Origin: Bacteroides sp. 43_108
Lineage (GTDB): Bacteria > Bacteroidota > Bacteroidia > Bacteroidales > Bacteroidaceae
Direction of reading: 5' to 3'
DNA length: 64,000 nucleotides
Assembly: GCA_001915545.1 (NCBI GenBank)
Contig: MNQS01000004.1
Coordinates: 24,871 to 88,870, forward strand
Shown here: in pieces, positions 26,510 through 35,582 of the stretch
How the letters are laid out: the number at the start of each line of letters is the position of its first letter
How positions within the stretch are numbered: the first letter of the stretch is position 1
Translations under genes and position numbers: made by a program
The notes under the pieces: generated by a model
What the model was told of the DNA's origin: nothing
Seen by the model: only the letters and a program-made list of their open reading frames with translations
Databases searched by the model: none

Positions 26510-27205
26510 ATGAAAAGGATTTATATCAATCTTCTTTTATCTGTTTGCGCGATTGCACTTGTATTTGCATGCTGCATGAGCATTTGGACAGAAGTCTCTT
26601 TTGACCAAGAGAAAACTGCAAGAGAAAACAAAGTGAAGCAAGCGCTGATGAACATCAGAGATGCTCAGGAAAAGTTCAAAATGACTCATCGCGGTGAGTA
26701 TTGCGGTGACATTGATTCCCTTATCGATTTCGTAAAGAACGGAAAAACAATCGACAAAATCATAAAGGAAGGTGTACTCACAGACGAACAGCTTGAAGAG
26801 GGTATGACAGAAGAAAAAGCTCTGGAGATGAAATTGCCAGGATTCGTACGTGATACAGTTTGGGTTTCTACTGCAGAGATATTGGGAATAAAGAATCCAG
26901 ACTCAATGAAATATGTACCAGTCGGCAAAAAGGGTGCTTTGATACAGATGAGAAAGAAGCCTGCATTCAACCTCAAATCAAACGAATGGGATGTATTGAT
27001 TGAAATACGAGCTTCACTTGATGACTACCTTGACGGTATGGATGCAAAGAAAATCAAGAACTTGAAAATCGATCTCAAGAAAGCTGGTAAGAACAAAGCA
27101 GACCTTTTCGAAGACAATGCTGATGACACAGAAGGTAACTGGTACGGTTTAAAAATCGGTGACTTAAATGATCCAAGCAACAAAAATGCAGGAAACTGGG
27201 AATAA
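26510..27205 (+). CDS. Membrane-anchored hypothetical protein with pseudopilin-like N-terminus
   Basis: The 231-residue protein has one N-terminal membrane segment (INLLLSVCAIALVFACCMSIW). An amphipathic helix follows, with KVKQALMNIRDAQEKFKMTH and RGEYCGDIDSLIDFV, resembling the A-x-E-x-F...GxY pattern after the transmembrane helix of type II/IV pseudopilins. No prepilin peptidase site is visible before the helix. The C-terminal half is charged and rich in Lys/Asp. It is followed by DUF3822 (overlapping by 38 bp) and rsmD, so the three form one operon. The pseudopilin likeness is my inference; the family is otherwise uncharacterised. Confidence 0.75.
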   Translation: MKRIYINLLLSVCAIALVFACCMSIWTEVSFDQEKTARENKVKQALMNIRDAQEKFKMTHRGEYCGDIDSLIDFVKNGKTIDKIIKEGVLTDEQLEEGMTEEKALEMKLPGFVRDTVWVSTAEILGIKNPDSMKYVPVGKKGALIQMRKKPAFNLKSNEWDVLIEIRASLDDYLDGMDAKKIKNLKIDLKKAGKNKADLFEDNADDTEGNWYGLKIGDLNDPSNKNAGNWE

Positions 27206-28004
27206 TCAAATTCAAAATAAAAGTCTGTCCATTCGCATTTGTGCGGGTGGACTTTCTTTTTGTGTGTATACACCAACAGACAAATCGCCTTACAAGTATG
27301 TCGAGTACAGAATAAAGCCGACCATATCGCTTGCAGCAAATCTGAAAGAGGCTCTGCAGAATGAAGACATATTGAAGGCTCCATACAAACGCGTCAACAT
27401 ACTCATAACCAATACGCACTTCACTGTCGTCCCGACAATGGCATTCAACAGTGACAACATTGAAGACATATATAAATACAATTTTCCAAAAGACAAAGCC
27501 AACCACGTAAGCTTCAATGTACTGCGCAGATCTGGAATTGCAATAATATTCGGATTCGACAAAAACGTATACCAGCTTCTTCTTGACGATTTTCCAAATG
27601 CACGCTTCTATGCTTCCGCCAGTACACTGATAGAATATCTAAGCGAAAAGAGCCTGTCTGGAAAAGGAAAGAAGATGTTTGCGTATGTGCATGAAAATGA
27701 AATGACGCTATTCTGCTTCAATCAAGGCAGGATGATATTCATAAATTCTTTTGAGTCTAAAAATACGGAAGACAATCAGTATTACATTCTCAACGTATGG
27801 AAGAACTTGGGCATGGACCAGCTTGAAGATAAATTGTGCATTGTCGGAGACTGCGACAACAGATATGAACTCGCAGATAAGATGAGCATGTTCGTCAAGG
27901 ATGTAACCCTTATGGATAGAGAGAATGATTACAAATACACCAAAGCAATGAAAACGGCCATGATTCCTTATGACCTGCAGACATTGCTGGTTTGCGGACT
28001 ATAA
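27168..28004 (+). CDS. DUF3822 family protein (PilM-like fold suspected)
   Basis: The 278-residue protein starts inside the 3' end of the previous gene (38-bp overlap from the ATG at 27168; an ATG at 27186 is an alternative). Conserved blocks are SLSIRICAGGLSFCVYTP near residues 20-37 and YKRVNILITNTHFTVVPTMAF. A second half reads MFAYVHENEMTLFCFNQGRM. This two-lobed pattern resembles actin-like PilM proteins, without a clear nucleotide-binding motif. The function is unknown. Its constant company with a pseudopilin-like protein and rsmD is notable. Confidence 0.8.
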   Translation: MIQATKMQETGNNQIQNKSLSIRICAGGLSFCVYTPTDKSPYKYVEYRIKPTISLAANLKEALQNEDILKAPYKRVNILITNTHFTVVPTMAFNSDNIEDIYKYNFPKDKANHVSFNVLRRSGIAIIFGFDKNVYQLLLDDFPNARFYASASTLIEYLSEKSLSGKGKKMFAYVHENEMTLFCFNQGRMIFINSFESKNTEDNQYYILNVWKNLGMDQLEDKLCIVGDCDNRYELADKMSMFVKDVTLMDRENDYKYTKAMKTAMIPYDLQTLLVCGL

Positions 28005-28021
28005 AATAATAAAAGCACGCC

Positions 28022-28576
28022 ATGAGAATAATCGGAGGAAAATACAAGCACAAAAGATTCGACGTGCCACGCAGTTTCAAGGCCCGGCCTACTACCGACT
28101 TTGCCAAAGAGAATCTGTTTAATATTCTCAGCAACGTTTATTTCGACTTCGACGATGCTCCAACCGCGCTCGACCTTTTTGCTGGAACAGGAAGCATCGG
28201 TCTGGAATTTCTTTCTAGAGGTTGCGGGAAAGTGATTTCTGTAGAAAAAGACTTTCAGCATTACAGATTTCTAACAGAGGTATCCAAACAAATGAACGAT
28301 GCGGCTTGGAAACCAGTATTGGCCGACGTTTTCAAATATGTAGAAAGGAATCAGGAAAAATTCGATATAATCTTTGCTGATCCCCCATACACATTAGAAA
28401 AACTGGGAGATATACCAGACATCATATTGGGGAAAGACATACTTAATGAAGGAGGAGTATTTATACTCGAACATGGGAAACAGCACAAGTTCGACAACAA
28501 CCCATACCTGATAGACCACAGAGTCTACGGTGCCGTGAATTTTTCTTTCTTCCAAAAGCCGGCAGAGAAGGCATAA
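28022..28576 (+). CDS. rsmD: 16S rRNA (guanine(966)-N(2))-methyltransferase
   Basis: The 184-residue protein begins MRIIGGKYKHKRFDVP, typical of RsmD. SAM-binding motif I is LDLFAGTGSIGLEFLSRG (about residues 45-62), and the catalytic (D/N)PPY motif is IIFADPPY (about 117-124). It methylates G966 of 16S rRNA during 30S assembly. It is the last gene of the operon starting at 26510, 17 bp after the DUF3822 gene, with a strong terminator behind it. Confidence 0.95.
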   Translation: MRIIGGKYKHKRFDVPRSFKARPTTDFAKENLFNILSNVYFDFDDAPTALDLFAGTGSIGLEFLSRGCGKVISVEKDFQHYRFLTEVSKQMNDAAWKPVLADVFKYVERNQEKFDIIFADPPYTLEKLGDIPDIILGKDILNEGGVFILEHGKQHKFDNNPYLIDHRVYGAVNFSFFQKPAEKA

Positions 28577-28606
28577 ACACATCAAAGACAATACACTATA
28601 AGATAC

Positions 28607-28657
28607 CTGTATCGTGCAGCTTTTATACTTTGAAGCTGCACGATACAGATATTTTTT
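28607..28657 (+). terminator. Intrinsic terminator after rsmD
   Basis: The perfect 16-bp arms CTGTATCGTGCAGCTT (28607-28622) and AAGCTGCACGATACAG (28633-28648) enclose a 10-base loop. ATATTTTTT follows. Confidence 0.92.
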
Positions 28658-28811
28658 ATCTTTTTATCAAAAAAATTGCATCTGCAATTAAACATTTTGA
28701 AGTAAACACAGTCATAAAGCACGAATATGTAAAAAGCATAAGTAAAAACATGCACAATACATTGAAACAAATATTGATGATAAAAAGTTAAGACAACACA
28801 ATAAAAAGAAA

Positions 28812-31745
28812 ATGAAAAGGACAGCAATATGTTTGCTTTTGGCCATAACCAGTACAACTTCTGTATTGGCGCAAAAGTATTCAGTAAAAGGTAAAATCAT
28901 TGAAGAGGACACAAAAGAAGTAGTACCTATGGCCACCATACAGGTGTTGTCACTTCCAGACAGCGCATACGTCACTGGTATGGCATCAGGCCTAGACGGA
29001 ACATTCAATATCAAATCCATAAAAAAAGGGAAGTATGTTTTGAAAGTCTCATACATCGGTTTTCAGAACTACACTACTTCACTGGACTTCACCAACAGTA
29101 AACAAAGTTCAAAAGATCTTGGTATAATCACACTGACATCCGATGCCAAACTGCTTGAGAGCGCAGTGGTAACGGCACAAGCTGCACAGGTACAAGTATC
29201 TGGCGATTCCATCATTTACAACTCTTCTGCATTCAGAGTACCGGAAGGCTCTGCACTTGAAGAATTGGTAAAGAAACTTCCTGGTGCAGATGTTGATGAA
29301 AATGGAAAGATTACAATTAACGGTAAGGAAGTATCAAAAATTCTCATCGACGGAAAGGAATTCTTTACTGACGACACTGACGTGGCAATGAAAAATCTGC
29401 CAACAAGTATGGTCGATAAAATCAAGGCATACGACCGCAAGAGCGACCTTGCACGTGTGACAGGAATCGATGACGGTGAAGAAGAAACAGTTCTCGACCT
29501 CACAGTCAAAAAAGGCATGGATCAGGCCTGGATTGGCAATGTCGATCTTTCTATCGGTACAAAAGACCGCTATGCAGAGAAAATCATGATCAACCGCTTT
29601 ACCAACAAGAACCAGATGTCGCTTGTAGGTTCAATGAACAACACCAACGACATGGGATTCCCAGGCGGTGGCGGCGGTCCAAGATGGGGTGCAAGAAATG
29701 GCCTCATCACAAGCAAAATGGCAGGTTTCAACTTTGCCACCACATCTGACAAGCTGGAGACCAACGGAAACATCAGATACAGATATAAAGGTACAGATTC
29801 TGAAACAAACTCTGCTACACAAAACTTCGTAACTTCTACAGGTGCATTCAGCAATAGCAGAAGTAAAAATCTGAGCAACAGTTCATCTGTAAATGCAAAT
29901 TTCAAACTTGAATGGAAACCTGATACAATGACCAATATCATTTTCCGTCCAAACGGAAGCTACTCTGTAAACAACGGATATTCTTCCAGCAGTTCTGCAA
30001 CGTTCAACTCCGACCCGAATGAGCTGAGCGATGATCCATTGGCAGATGCAGACTCTTTGGCAAGCAACATAGTAGACTACATAGTCAACACCAATGCAAG
30101 CATACAACAGACATACAGTGACAGCAAATCCATAAATGCATCACTTCAGGCAAACAGAAAGCTGAGCAGCAACGGACGAAACATAACATTCAGAGCAAGC
30201 GGAGGTCTTAGCGGAAGCGAAAGCAAGCAGCTTTCAGCATCAAGAGTACTCTATACTCCATCTGATCCGAACGCAAAAGCTCCGACATACAACAACCGCT
30301 ACTACACTACTCCAGGAGAGAGCAACAACTATTCATTGCAGCTCACATACAGCGAACCTCTTTGGAAACAGACCTACCTACAGTTCAGCTATAAGTTCAG
30401 CTACAGCTACAACAAGAACGACAGAAAGGCATTCATCTACGACAGCCAGGCATACAAGGACTTGCAGGAAAGCCTAGCCAACAACAAGTACGACATTGAC
30501 GCCATACTCGACTTCATGCAGGAATCGGGCTACGAGCAGACTCTCAGCGATTCACTCAGCCAGTTCTCTGAATACAGAAACTACAACCACGACATCGAAC
30601 TTATGTTCCGTGTCATAAGAAAGAAGTACAATTTCAACGTAGGAGTAAAAGCTATGCCTCAGTACTCAACACTCAACTACAAGTACATGGGTAAAGAGTA
30701 TCCTGAGATTGACAGAGATGTGTTCAACATCACTCCTACACTCGACTTCCGCTACAAGTTCTCCGATATCAGCCAGCTGAGATTCAACTACCGCGGACGT
30801 ACAAGCCAGCCGAGCATGACCAACCTGCTTGACATTACAGACGACTCAGACCCATTGAACATCAAAAAAGGTAATCCAGGACTGAAACCGTCGTTCACCA
30901 ACACCTTCAGACTGTTCTACAACAACTTCATTCCTGATCGTCAGCAGAGCTACATGACTCACATATACTTCAGTACGACAAAGAATGACATATCCAACAT
31001 GATATCGTACGACGAGACAACAGGTGTCAAAACAACCCAGCCGATGAACATCAACGGAAACTGGAATATCGGAGGTATGTTCAACTTCAATACTGCACTC
31101 GACCACGACCACTATTACACAGTCAACACATTCACATCTGTGAGATACAACAATCAGGTCAGCTACCTCGATCCTCAGCAGTATGACATCAACAAGTCCA
31201 AGACACGCCAATTGAATCTTGGCGAAAGACTGTCACTCGGATACCGCAACGACTGGTTTGAGTTTACAATCAACGGAAACATCAACTATTCGCATTCGCG
31301 CAATAACGTTGTTGAGTCGAGCAACCTCGATACATATAACTTCTCTTACGGATTCAGCACAAACATATACATGCCGTGGGGAACAAAGATTGCCACCGAC
31401 CTCAGCCAGAACAGCAGAAGAGGATACAGCCAGTCGTCGATGAACACCAACGAACTTCTCTGGAATGCACAGATCTCGCACAGCATGCTAAAGAACAATG
31501 CGCTGACAATTTCTCTTCAGATCTACGATATACTCGGACAGCAGAGCAACATCAGCAGAACAATCAATGCAATGATGAGCAGCGATACAGAGTACAACTC
31601 TATCAATCAGTATGCAATGCTCCACGTGATATACAAGCTCAATCTGTTCGGAGGCAAGACAGCCGGTCAGAACATGCCTGGAGGCGGATTCGGACCTGGC
31701 AGAAGAGGACCAGGCGGAGGCATGGGTCCAGGCAGACCACATTGA
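28812..31745 (+). CDS. Outer-membrane beta-barrel protein (TonB-receptor-related, OMP_b-brl_3 type)
   Basis: The 977-residue protein has a signal peptide (AICLLLAITSTTSVLAQ). A carboxypeptidase-regulatory-like domain covers about residues 22-105 (YSVKGKIIEEDTKEVVPMAT). A plug-like domain at about 115-230 follows (VQVSGDSIIYNSSAFRVPEG, GKEVSKILIDGKEFFTDD). A large barrel ends in LTISLQIYDILGQQSNISRT and YAMLHVIYKLNLFGG. The last 30 residues are a Gly/Pro/Arg tail (GGGFGPGRRGPGGGMGPGR), unusual because barrels normally end with an aromatic-terminated strand. It is a distant paralogue of the two minus-strand barrel genes. It is monocistronic, with a terminator at 31767. Ligand unknown. Confidence 0.88.
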   Translation: MKRTAICLLLAITSTTSVLAQKYSVKGKIIEEDTKEVVPMATIQVLSLPDSAYVTGMASGLDGTFNIKSIKKGKYVLKVSYIGFQNYTTSLDFTNSKQSSKDLGIITLTSDAKLLESAVVTAQAAQVQVSGDSIIYNSSAFRVPEGSALEELVKKLPGADVDENGKITINGKEVSKILIDGKEFFTDDTDVAMKNLPTSMVDKIKAYDRKSDLARVTGIDDGEEETVLDLTVKKGMDQAWIGNVDLSIGTKDRYAEKIMINRFTNKNQMSLVGSMNNTNDMGFPGGGGGPRWGARNGLITSKMAGFNFATTSDKLETNGNIRYRYKGTDSETNSATQNFVTSTGAFSNSRSKNLSNSSSVNANFKLEWKPDTMTNIIFRPNGSYSVNNGYSSSSSATFNSDPNELSDDPLADADSLASNIVDYIVNTNASIQQTYSDSKSINASLQANRKLSSNGRNITFRASGGLSGSESKQLSASRVLYTPSDPNAKAPTYNNRYYTTPGESNNYSLQLTYSEPLWKQTYLQFSYKFSYSYNKNDRKAFIYDSQAYKDLQESLANNKYDIDAILDFMQESGYEQTLSDSLSQFSEYRNYNHDIELMFRVIRKKYNFNVGVKAMPQYSTLNYKYMGKEYPEIDRDVFNITPTLDFRYKFSDISQLRFNYRGRTSQPSMTNLLDITDDSDPLNIKKGNPGLKPSFTNTFRLFYNNFIPDRQQSYMTHIYFSTTKNDISNMISYDETTGVKTTQPMNINGNWNIGGMFNFNTALDHDHYYTVNTFTSVRYNNQVSYLDPQQYDINKSKTRQLNLGERLSLGYRNDWFEFTINGNINYSHSRNNVVESSNLDTYNFSYGFSTNIYMPWGTKIATDLSQNSRRGYSQSSMNTNELLWNAQISHSMLKNNALTISLQIYDILGQQSNISRTINAMMSSDTEYNSINQYAMLHVIYKLNLFGGKTAGQNMPGGGFGPGRRGPGGGMGPGRPH

Positions 31746-31766
31746 AAATAGCAATATGTAAATATA

Positions 31767-31803
31767 AAATCCTATCACCGCATGTCGGATGATAGGATTT
31801 TTT
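31767..31803. terminator. Terminator after the barrel gene
   Basis: AAATCCTATCA (31767-31777) pairs with TGATAGGATTT (31790-31800), and a T-run follows. Confidence 0.85.
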
Positions 31804-31838
31804 CATATATTGGTGCTTGATTAACAAAAGGCGTCAAT

Positions 31839-33257
31839 ATGGATCTGTTCTGGAATTCTATATACGGAATAATCACAGTACTGTACATGCTGTATATCAT
31901 AAGTACTGTAGTCGTAGTTGTACTTGAAAACCGCAGTCCGGTAAGAACCGTAGCATGGGTTCTTGTCCTACTTCTGATTCCGGTTTTCGGACTGATCATC
32001 TACTTTTTCTTCGGTCAGAAGTTCGGAAAAGAACGCAACATCGCCAAACGTACGCTCCATTCCGACGACTGCAGTCCCACATGCTCACGAGCCATCCCCG
32101 AAGAAGAAAGAACACCAGCATATAGAGGTGTCATGTCGCTTATAAACAACACCGACCAGTCCGTCCCCCTCTACGGCAAATGTACAGACATGTTCACCGA
32201 CGGACAGTCTTTCATAAACAGCCTTATAAACGACATACATCAGGCACAAAGCACAATCCACATGGAATTCTACATCATTGAAGACGACAGCATAGGCCGA
32301 ACCGTCAGAGATGCACTTGTACAGAAAGCCAAAGAAGGCATCGAGATAAGATTCATCTACGACGATGTCGGATGCCTGAAAACCAAAGACAAATTCTTCC
32401 GTCCGCTGACAGACGCCGGCGGTCAGGTCTATCCATTCCTTGAAGTCCGCTTTCCCCGCTTCTCCCGCAAAGTCAACTTCAGGAACCACCGCAAGCTGGT
32501 CATCATTGACGGCAATAAAGCATACATAGGTGGGATGAACATCGCCGAACGTTACGCAAGCAGCAGATGGCGAGATCTTCACATACGCCTGACCGGTGAC
32601 ATTGTATTCTCCATACAGGATGTTTTTCTGCGTGATTGGCATTTCGTCAGCCGCGAATACCCCCAGTCTCCACATTTCTATCCGCATAACTCTCATGAAA
32701 CAATCAACTGCGTACAGATGCAGATAGCCCTGTCATCACCAGCCGAACGCTGGAGAAGCATACGTCAAGGCCTCCTGAAAATCATTCTCGACGCAAAGAA
32801 ATACATATACATCATCACCCCATATTTTCTGCCCGATGAAATCATACTCAGCGCCATGCAGACAGCAGCCCTATCGGGGGTCAGCGTGAAGCTAATGATA
32901 CCTGAAAAAGGAGACAACCGCATCGTAAACCTCGGCACACGTTCCTACATCTACGACATACTAAAGTGCGGAGCAGAAGTCATCATGTACAAGCCGGCCT
33001 TCATACATTCCAAGCTGGTCGTATGCGACGACAGCTTCGTTTCCATAGGTTCATCCAACATGGATTTCCGAAGCTTCGACAACAACTTTGAAGCCAACTG
33101 CTTCATCTACGACACACATCTGGCCGAAGTATGCCGCACCATCTTCCAAGGCTACATACTCCAGGGCCGCACCATCAATCCCGAAGCATGGAGGCGCAGA
33201 CCCAAATACATACGTCTGACCGAATCGGTTGTCAAAATGTTCTCTCCACTGCTCTAA
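31839..33257 (+). CDS. cls: Cardiolipin synthase (PLD family)
   Basis: The 472-residue protein has two N-terminal membrane segments (about residues 5-30 and 40-60, with TVAWVLVLLLIPVFGLIIYF) and a linker. Two HKD motifs follow: HRKLVIIDGNKAYIGGMN (about 219-236) and HSKLVVCDDSFVSIGSSNMD (about 391-410). It joins two phosphatidylglycerols, or PG and PE depending on the subtype, into cardiolipin at the inner membrane. ATG at 31839 is the natural start, 36 bp after the terminator of the barrel gene. Confidence 0.95.
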   Translation: MDLFWNSIYGIITVLYMLYIISTVVVVVLENRSPVRTVAWVLVLLLIPVFGLIIYFFFGQKFGKERNIAKRTLHSDDCSPTCSRAIPEEERTPAYRGVMSLINNTDQSVPLYGKCTDMFTDGQSFINSLINDIHQAQSTIHMEFYIIEDDSIGRTVRDALVQKAKEGIEIRFIYDDVGCLKTKDKFFRPLTDAGGQVYPFLEVRFPRFSRKVNFRNHRKLVIIDGNKAYIGGMNIAERYASSRWRDLHIRLTGDIVFSIQDVFLRDWHFVSREYPQSPHFYPHNSHETINCVQMQIALSSPAERWRSIRQGLLKIILDAKKYIYIITPYFLPDEIILSAMQTAALSGVSVKLMIPEKGDNRIVNLGTRSYIYDILKCGAEVIMYKPAFIHSKLVVCDDSFVSIGSSNMDFRSFDNNFEANCFIYDTHLAEVCRTIFQGYILQGRTINPEAWRRRPKYIRLTESVVKMFSPLL

Positions 33258-33327
33258 ACGACGAAAAGTCTTCCAATCAGCCCGCAAATACTGCCTTGCG
33301 TCTTATTGCACGTACCTTAATTTTTAT

Positions 33328-33336
33328 TATTTTTGC
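33328..33336 (+). promoter_or_regulatory. -33/-7 promoter upstream of the 33383 gene
   Basis: TATTTTTGC is an exact TAnnTTTGC, with TTG at 33306-33308 spaced 19 bp upstream. The ATG is at 33383. Confidence 0.65.
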
Positions 33337-33382
33337 CCCAACGACAACACAAAATCTTGTATAAGAAAAAAACAGAGCGACA

Positions 33383-34048
33383 ATGAAAGATTCATCAAAG
33401 AAAATTACGCTTGAAGAGCTTAACAAGAGCAATATATGGACACTTGACGAGAACGAACTCTACAAGATATTCATGGATTGCAAGCACAAGGAACTGCTGA
33501 ACGACGAAGAGGCACACTATTACAACATCGTGCGCACAGTTTTCGACATCAAGTATCTCAATCGTGACGATGCAAAGAACGTCAGCATACTCGAAAGCCA
33601 GCACTACATGATATTCTCTGCACCTAACGACGGCGACTGCAACGCCATCGCAATCAGAAAGCGTCCGATAGCCAGGATTACGGACCTTACCCTAGAGAAC
33701 ATCCAGCACACAACACCGCAGCAGGTGCTCGACCTAATAGAAAACAATATGGGTACAGGCTGGAAAGGTCTTCCGCTGCAGATACAGGACATCATCGAAT
33801 CGGCCTATTACGTCGACTGCAGCGTCCTTCCATCCAACATAATGAACCGGCCTGGAGGAATAGCCGAAAAACGCAAGAACGACGGCTATGCATCGCTCGA
33901 GATAGCCCGAGGCGGATGGACCGAAGCTGTTTTCATCAAGCAGAAGCCGAAGACAGAAAAGATACACTGCACTGTAGACGCGGATGAAGAAATGGTCGAT
34001 GACCTCGGCGACAGCGACATCGATGCAATACCTTCATTCGATGAATGA
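33383..34048 (+). CDS. Conserved-looking hypothetical cytoplasmic protein
   Basis: The 221-residue protein has no signal peptide or membrane segment. It has an acidic C-terminus (DADEEMVDDLGDSDIDAIPS). The middle contains HYMIFSAPNDGDCNAIAIRKRPIARI and a helical PQQVLDLIENNMGTGWKGLPLQIQDIIESAYY. I do not recognise the family and see no catalytic signature. It has its own promoter and terminator, so it is an independent gene. The GC content and codon use match its neighbours. Confidence 0.75.
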   Translation: MKDSSKKITLEELNKSNIWTLDENELYKIFMDCKHKELLNDEEAHYYNIVRTVFDIKYLNRDDAKNVSILESQHYMIFSAPNDGDCNAIAIRKRPIARITDLTLENIQHTTPQQVLDLIENNMGTGWKGLPLQIQDIIESAYYVDCSVLPSNIMNRPGGIAEKRKNDGYASLEIARGGWTEAVFIKQKPKTEKIHCTVDADEEMVDDLGDSDIDAIPSFDE

Positions 34049-34082
34049 AACAAAACAAATACATCAAACCCTTTAAATAATC

Positions 34083-34143
34083 AGAGAGACGGATCAGCCC
34101 ACTTTGTGCATCAGCACAGGCCTATCCGTCTCTCTTTCTTTTT
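34083..34143 (+). terminator. Terminator after the 33383 gene
   Basis: AGAGAGACGGAT (34083-34094) pairs with ATCCGTCTCTCT (34124-34135), followed by TTCTTTTT. Confidence 0.88.
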
Positions 34144-34149
34144 ACCGCA

Positions 34150-34195
34150 AAAAACTTTAAGAATTGCAGTTTCGCATACGTGTGTGCGAAACTGC
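34150..34195 (-). terminator. Terminator of the choloylglycine-hydrolase-family gene
   Basis: TGCGAAACTGC and GCAGTTTCGCA form an 11-bp perfect stem (34166-34176 / 34185-34195). On the minus strand AGTTTTTTGC follows about 10 bases later. It lies 15 bp beyond the stop at 34210. Confidence 0.7.
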
Positions 34196-34209
34196 ATCTG
34201 AAAAGCAAA

Positions 34210-35292
34210 TTATTTCACCACGATATTCTTCACCGGCTGTTCCTTCTTCTTATCCATAGGTGTGCTGGAATATTTCACCTTGGCGAAATTTATGCTCTTC
34301 AGATCAATTCTCCTTATCGTGCTGTCGTACATCGTACGGAAATAAATAACCTTATTCTTCACATCCGAAGCCGATGTCCACTGCGTTCCGCTAGGAATGT
34401 CTGCCGGCACCTCGCCCTTGGCGAACTCAATGCCTATCGGTATGTCGAAGTTGTTCAGTATATGAAAGCACTGCACGGCTGTCTCCTCGCCGGTTTTCTT
34501 CTGCGGAGCCGTAGTCTGGTAGAATGCCGCTCTTACAAACCTTGACGGAGGCGTAACGTCGCCCGGTATACCAAGAAAACCGCTTCCCGCTCCGAAAGCT
34601 TTCACGTCCACATCGCCCAGCTTCATCTGAGGCGCACTTCCGGGAAACAGGTTCACGTAGTTGTTCAGGTTCGTCATATGCCAGTTGAAGTCAGGCGAAT
34701 TCGTCAGCACGCCCAAACGATTCTCGTAGAAGTGCGGTGTACCTCCATCGACAATTTCCAGCACCACCTGCATTCCCGAAGCATCGGCAAAGCGCCAATG
34801 TACAGTCTGCGCCCTGGGATCAATGGACACCACCTTCAGTTCGGCCACTTTCGCCTTCACTTCGTCGACCGTTGCACACTCGCCCAGCACGAGCGCCACC
34901 AACTGCAGGTCGCTGATGCTCTTTCCCGCCATGCTTTCATCGTATGCGCCGTAGTCGCCGTAGGCAGGAAAGTAGAACAGTCCGGCCGACAGCCCCTGTT
35001 CATTCAGTCCCTCGGCCACGAAGTCGCTCTGTTCCACCGACAGGCCCACATATCCGTAGCGCGCCGTAAACTCCATTCCGCGCTTGCCGCCAGGCAGGAA
35101 ACTCGATGTCCTGTATCCGCGGGGCACAATCACGTAGCGGCTGTTCAGGTCGCTTCCTCCCCACTCAATAGTCCTTGCCATCACAGGCGAACCATCGCCT
35201 GCCACCAGAGTAATGCCCGTACACGCATCAGCCGCACCGGCCATACAGAAAAGCGCCGACACAGCAGACAAAAGCTTTAAAAATCTTTTCAT
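34210..35292 (-). CDS. Choloylglycine hydrolase / penicillin V acylase family Ntn-hydrolase, exported
   Basis: The 360-residue protein starts at MKRFLKLLSAVSALF, opening a signal peptide. Cleavage after ADA would expose Cys24 (in CTGITLVAGDGSPVMARTIE), the N-terminal nucleophile of this family. Removal of the signal sequence would therefore also create the active N-terminus. Later conserved segments are LSVEQSDFVAEGLNEQGLSAGLF and LTNSPDFNWHMTNLNNY. Members cleave linear amides such as conjugated bile salts, penicillin V or acyl-homoserine lactones; the substrate cannot be assigned from sequence. The longer frame from 35343 adds 17 residues without family support. It is monocistronic. Confidence 0.88.
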   Translation of the reverse strand: MKRFLKLLSAVSALFCMAGAADACTGITLVAGDGSPVMARTIEWGGSDLNSRYVIVPRGYRTSSFLPGGKRGMEFTARYGYVGLSVEQSDFVAEGLNEQGLSAGLFYFPAYGDYGAYDESMAGKSISDLQLVALVLGECATVDEVKAKVAELKVVSIDPRAQTVHWRFADASGMQVVLEIVDGGTPHFYENRLGVLTNSPDFNWHMTNLNNYVNLFPGSAPQMKLGDVDVKAFGAGSGFLGIPGDVTPPSRFVRAAFYQTTAPQKKTGEETAVQCFHILNNFDIPIGIEFAKGEVPADIPSGTQWTSASDVKNKVIYFRTMYDSTIRRIDLKSINFAKVKYSSTPMDKKKEQPVKNIVVK

Positions 35293-35385
35293 GTGAATTT
35301 TCTTTTTAAGTTCTACAATAAATGTTGCATCACACAATGTCACTATATAAGAACAAAAAGAAAGAGAAAAATGTTCGATACATAC

Positions 35386-35426
35386 AAAAAAATCCGACTG
35401 CCCCTTCCGAAGAACAGACAGTCAGA
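35386..35426 (-). terminator. Terminator of the fimbrillin/LRR operon
   Basis: On the minus strand TCTGACTG ... CAGTCGGA (one G-U pair) is followed by TTTTTTT. It lies about 157 bp beyond the stop at 35583. The rest of 35293-35582 holds no recognisable gene. Confidence 0.65.
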
Positions 35427-35582
35427 CTATCAAGGAAAGTTTCATGCCATCAGCTCTTTGCAAAACATCACACCATATTCTGCAAGTTCCATAAAAGAAT
35501 CTATAGCCGAAGCAGAAACTTTGCTATGTTCTGATAAAAAAGGCATCAAGCGGTATATACGCTCGTGTTATTCCGTGCCGGT

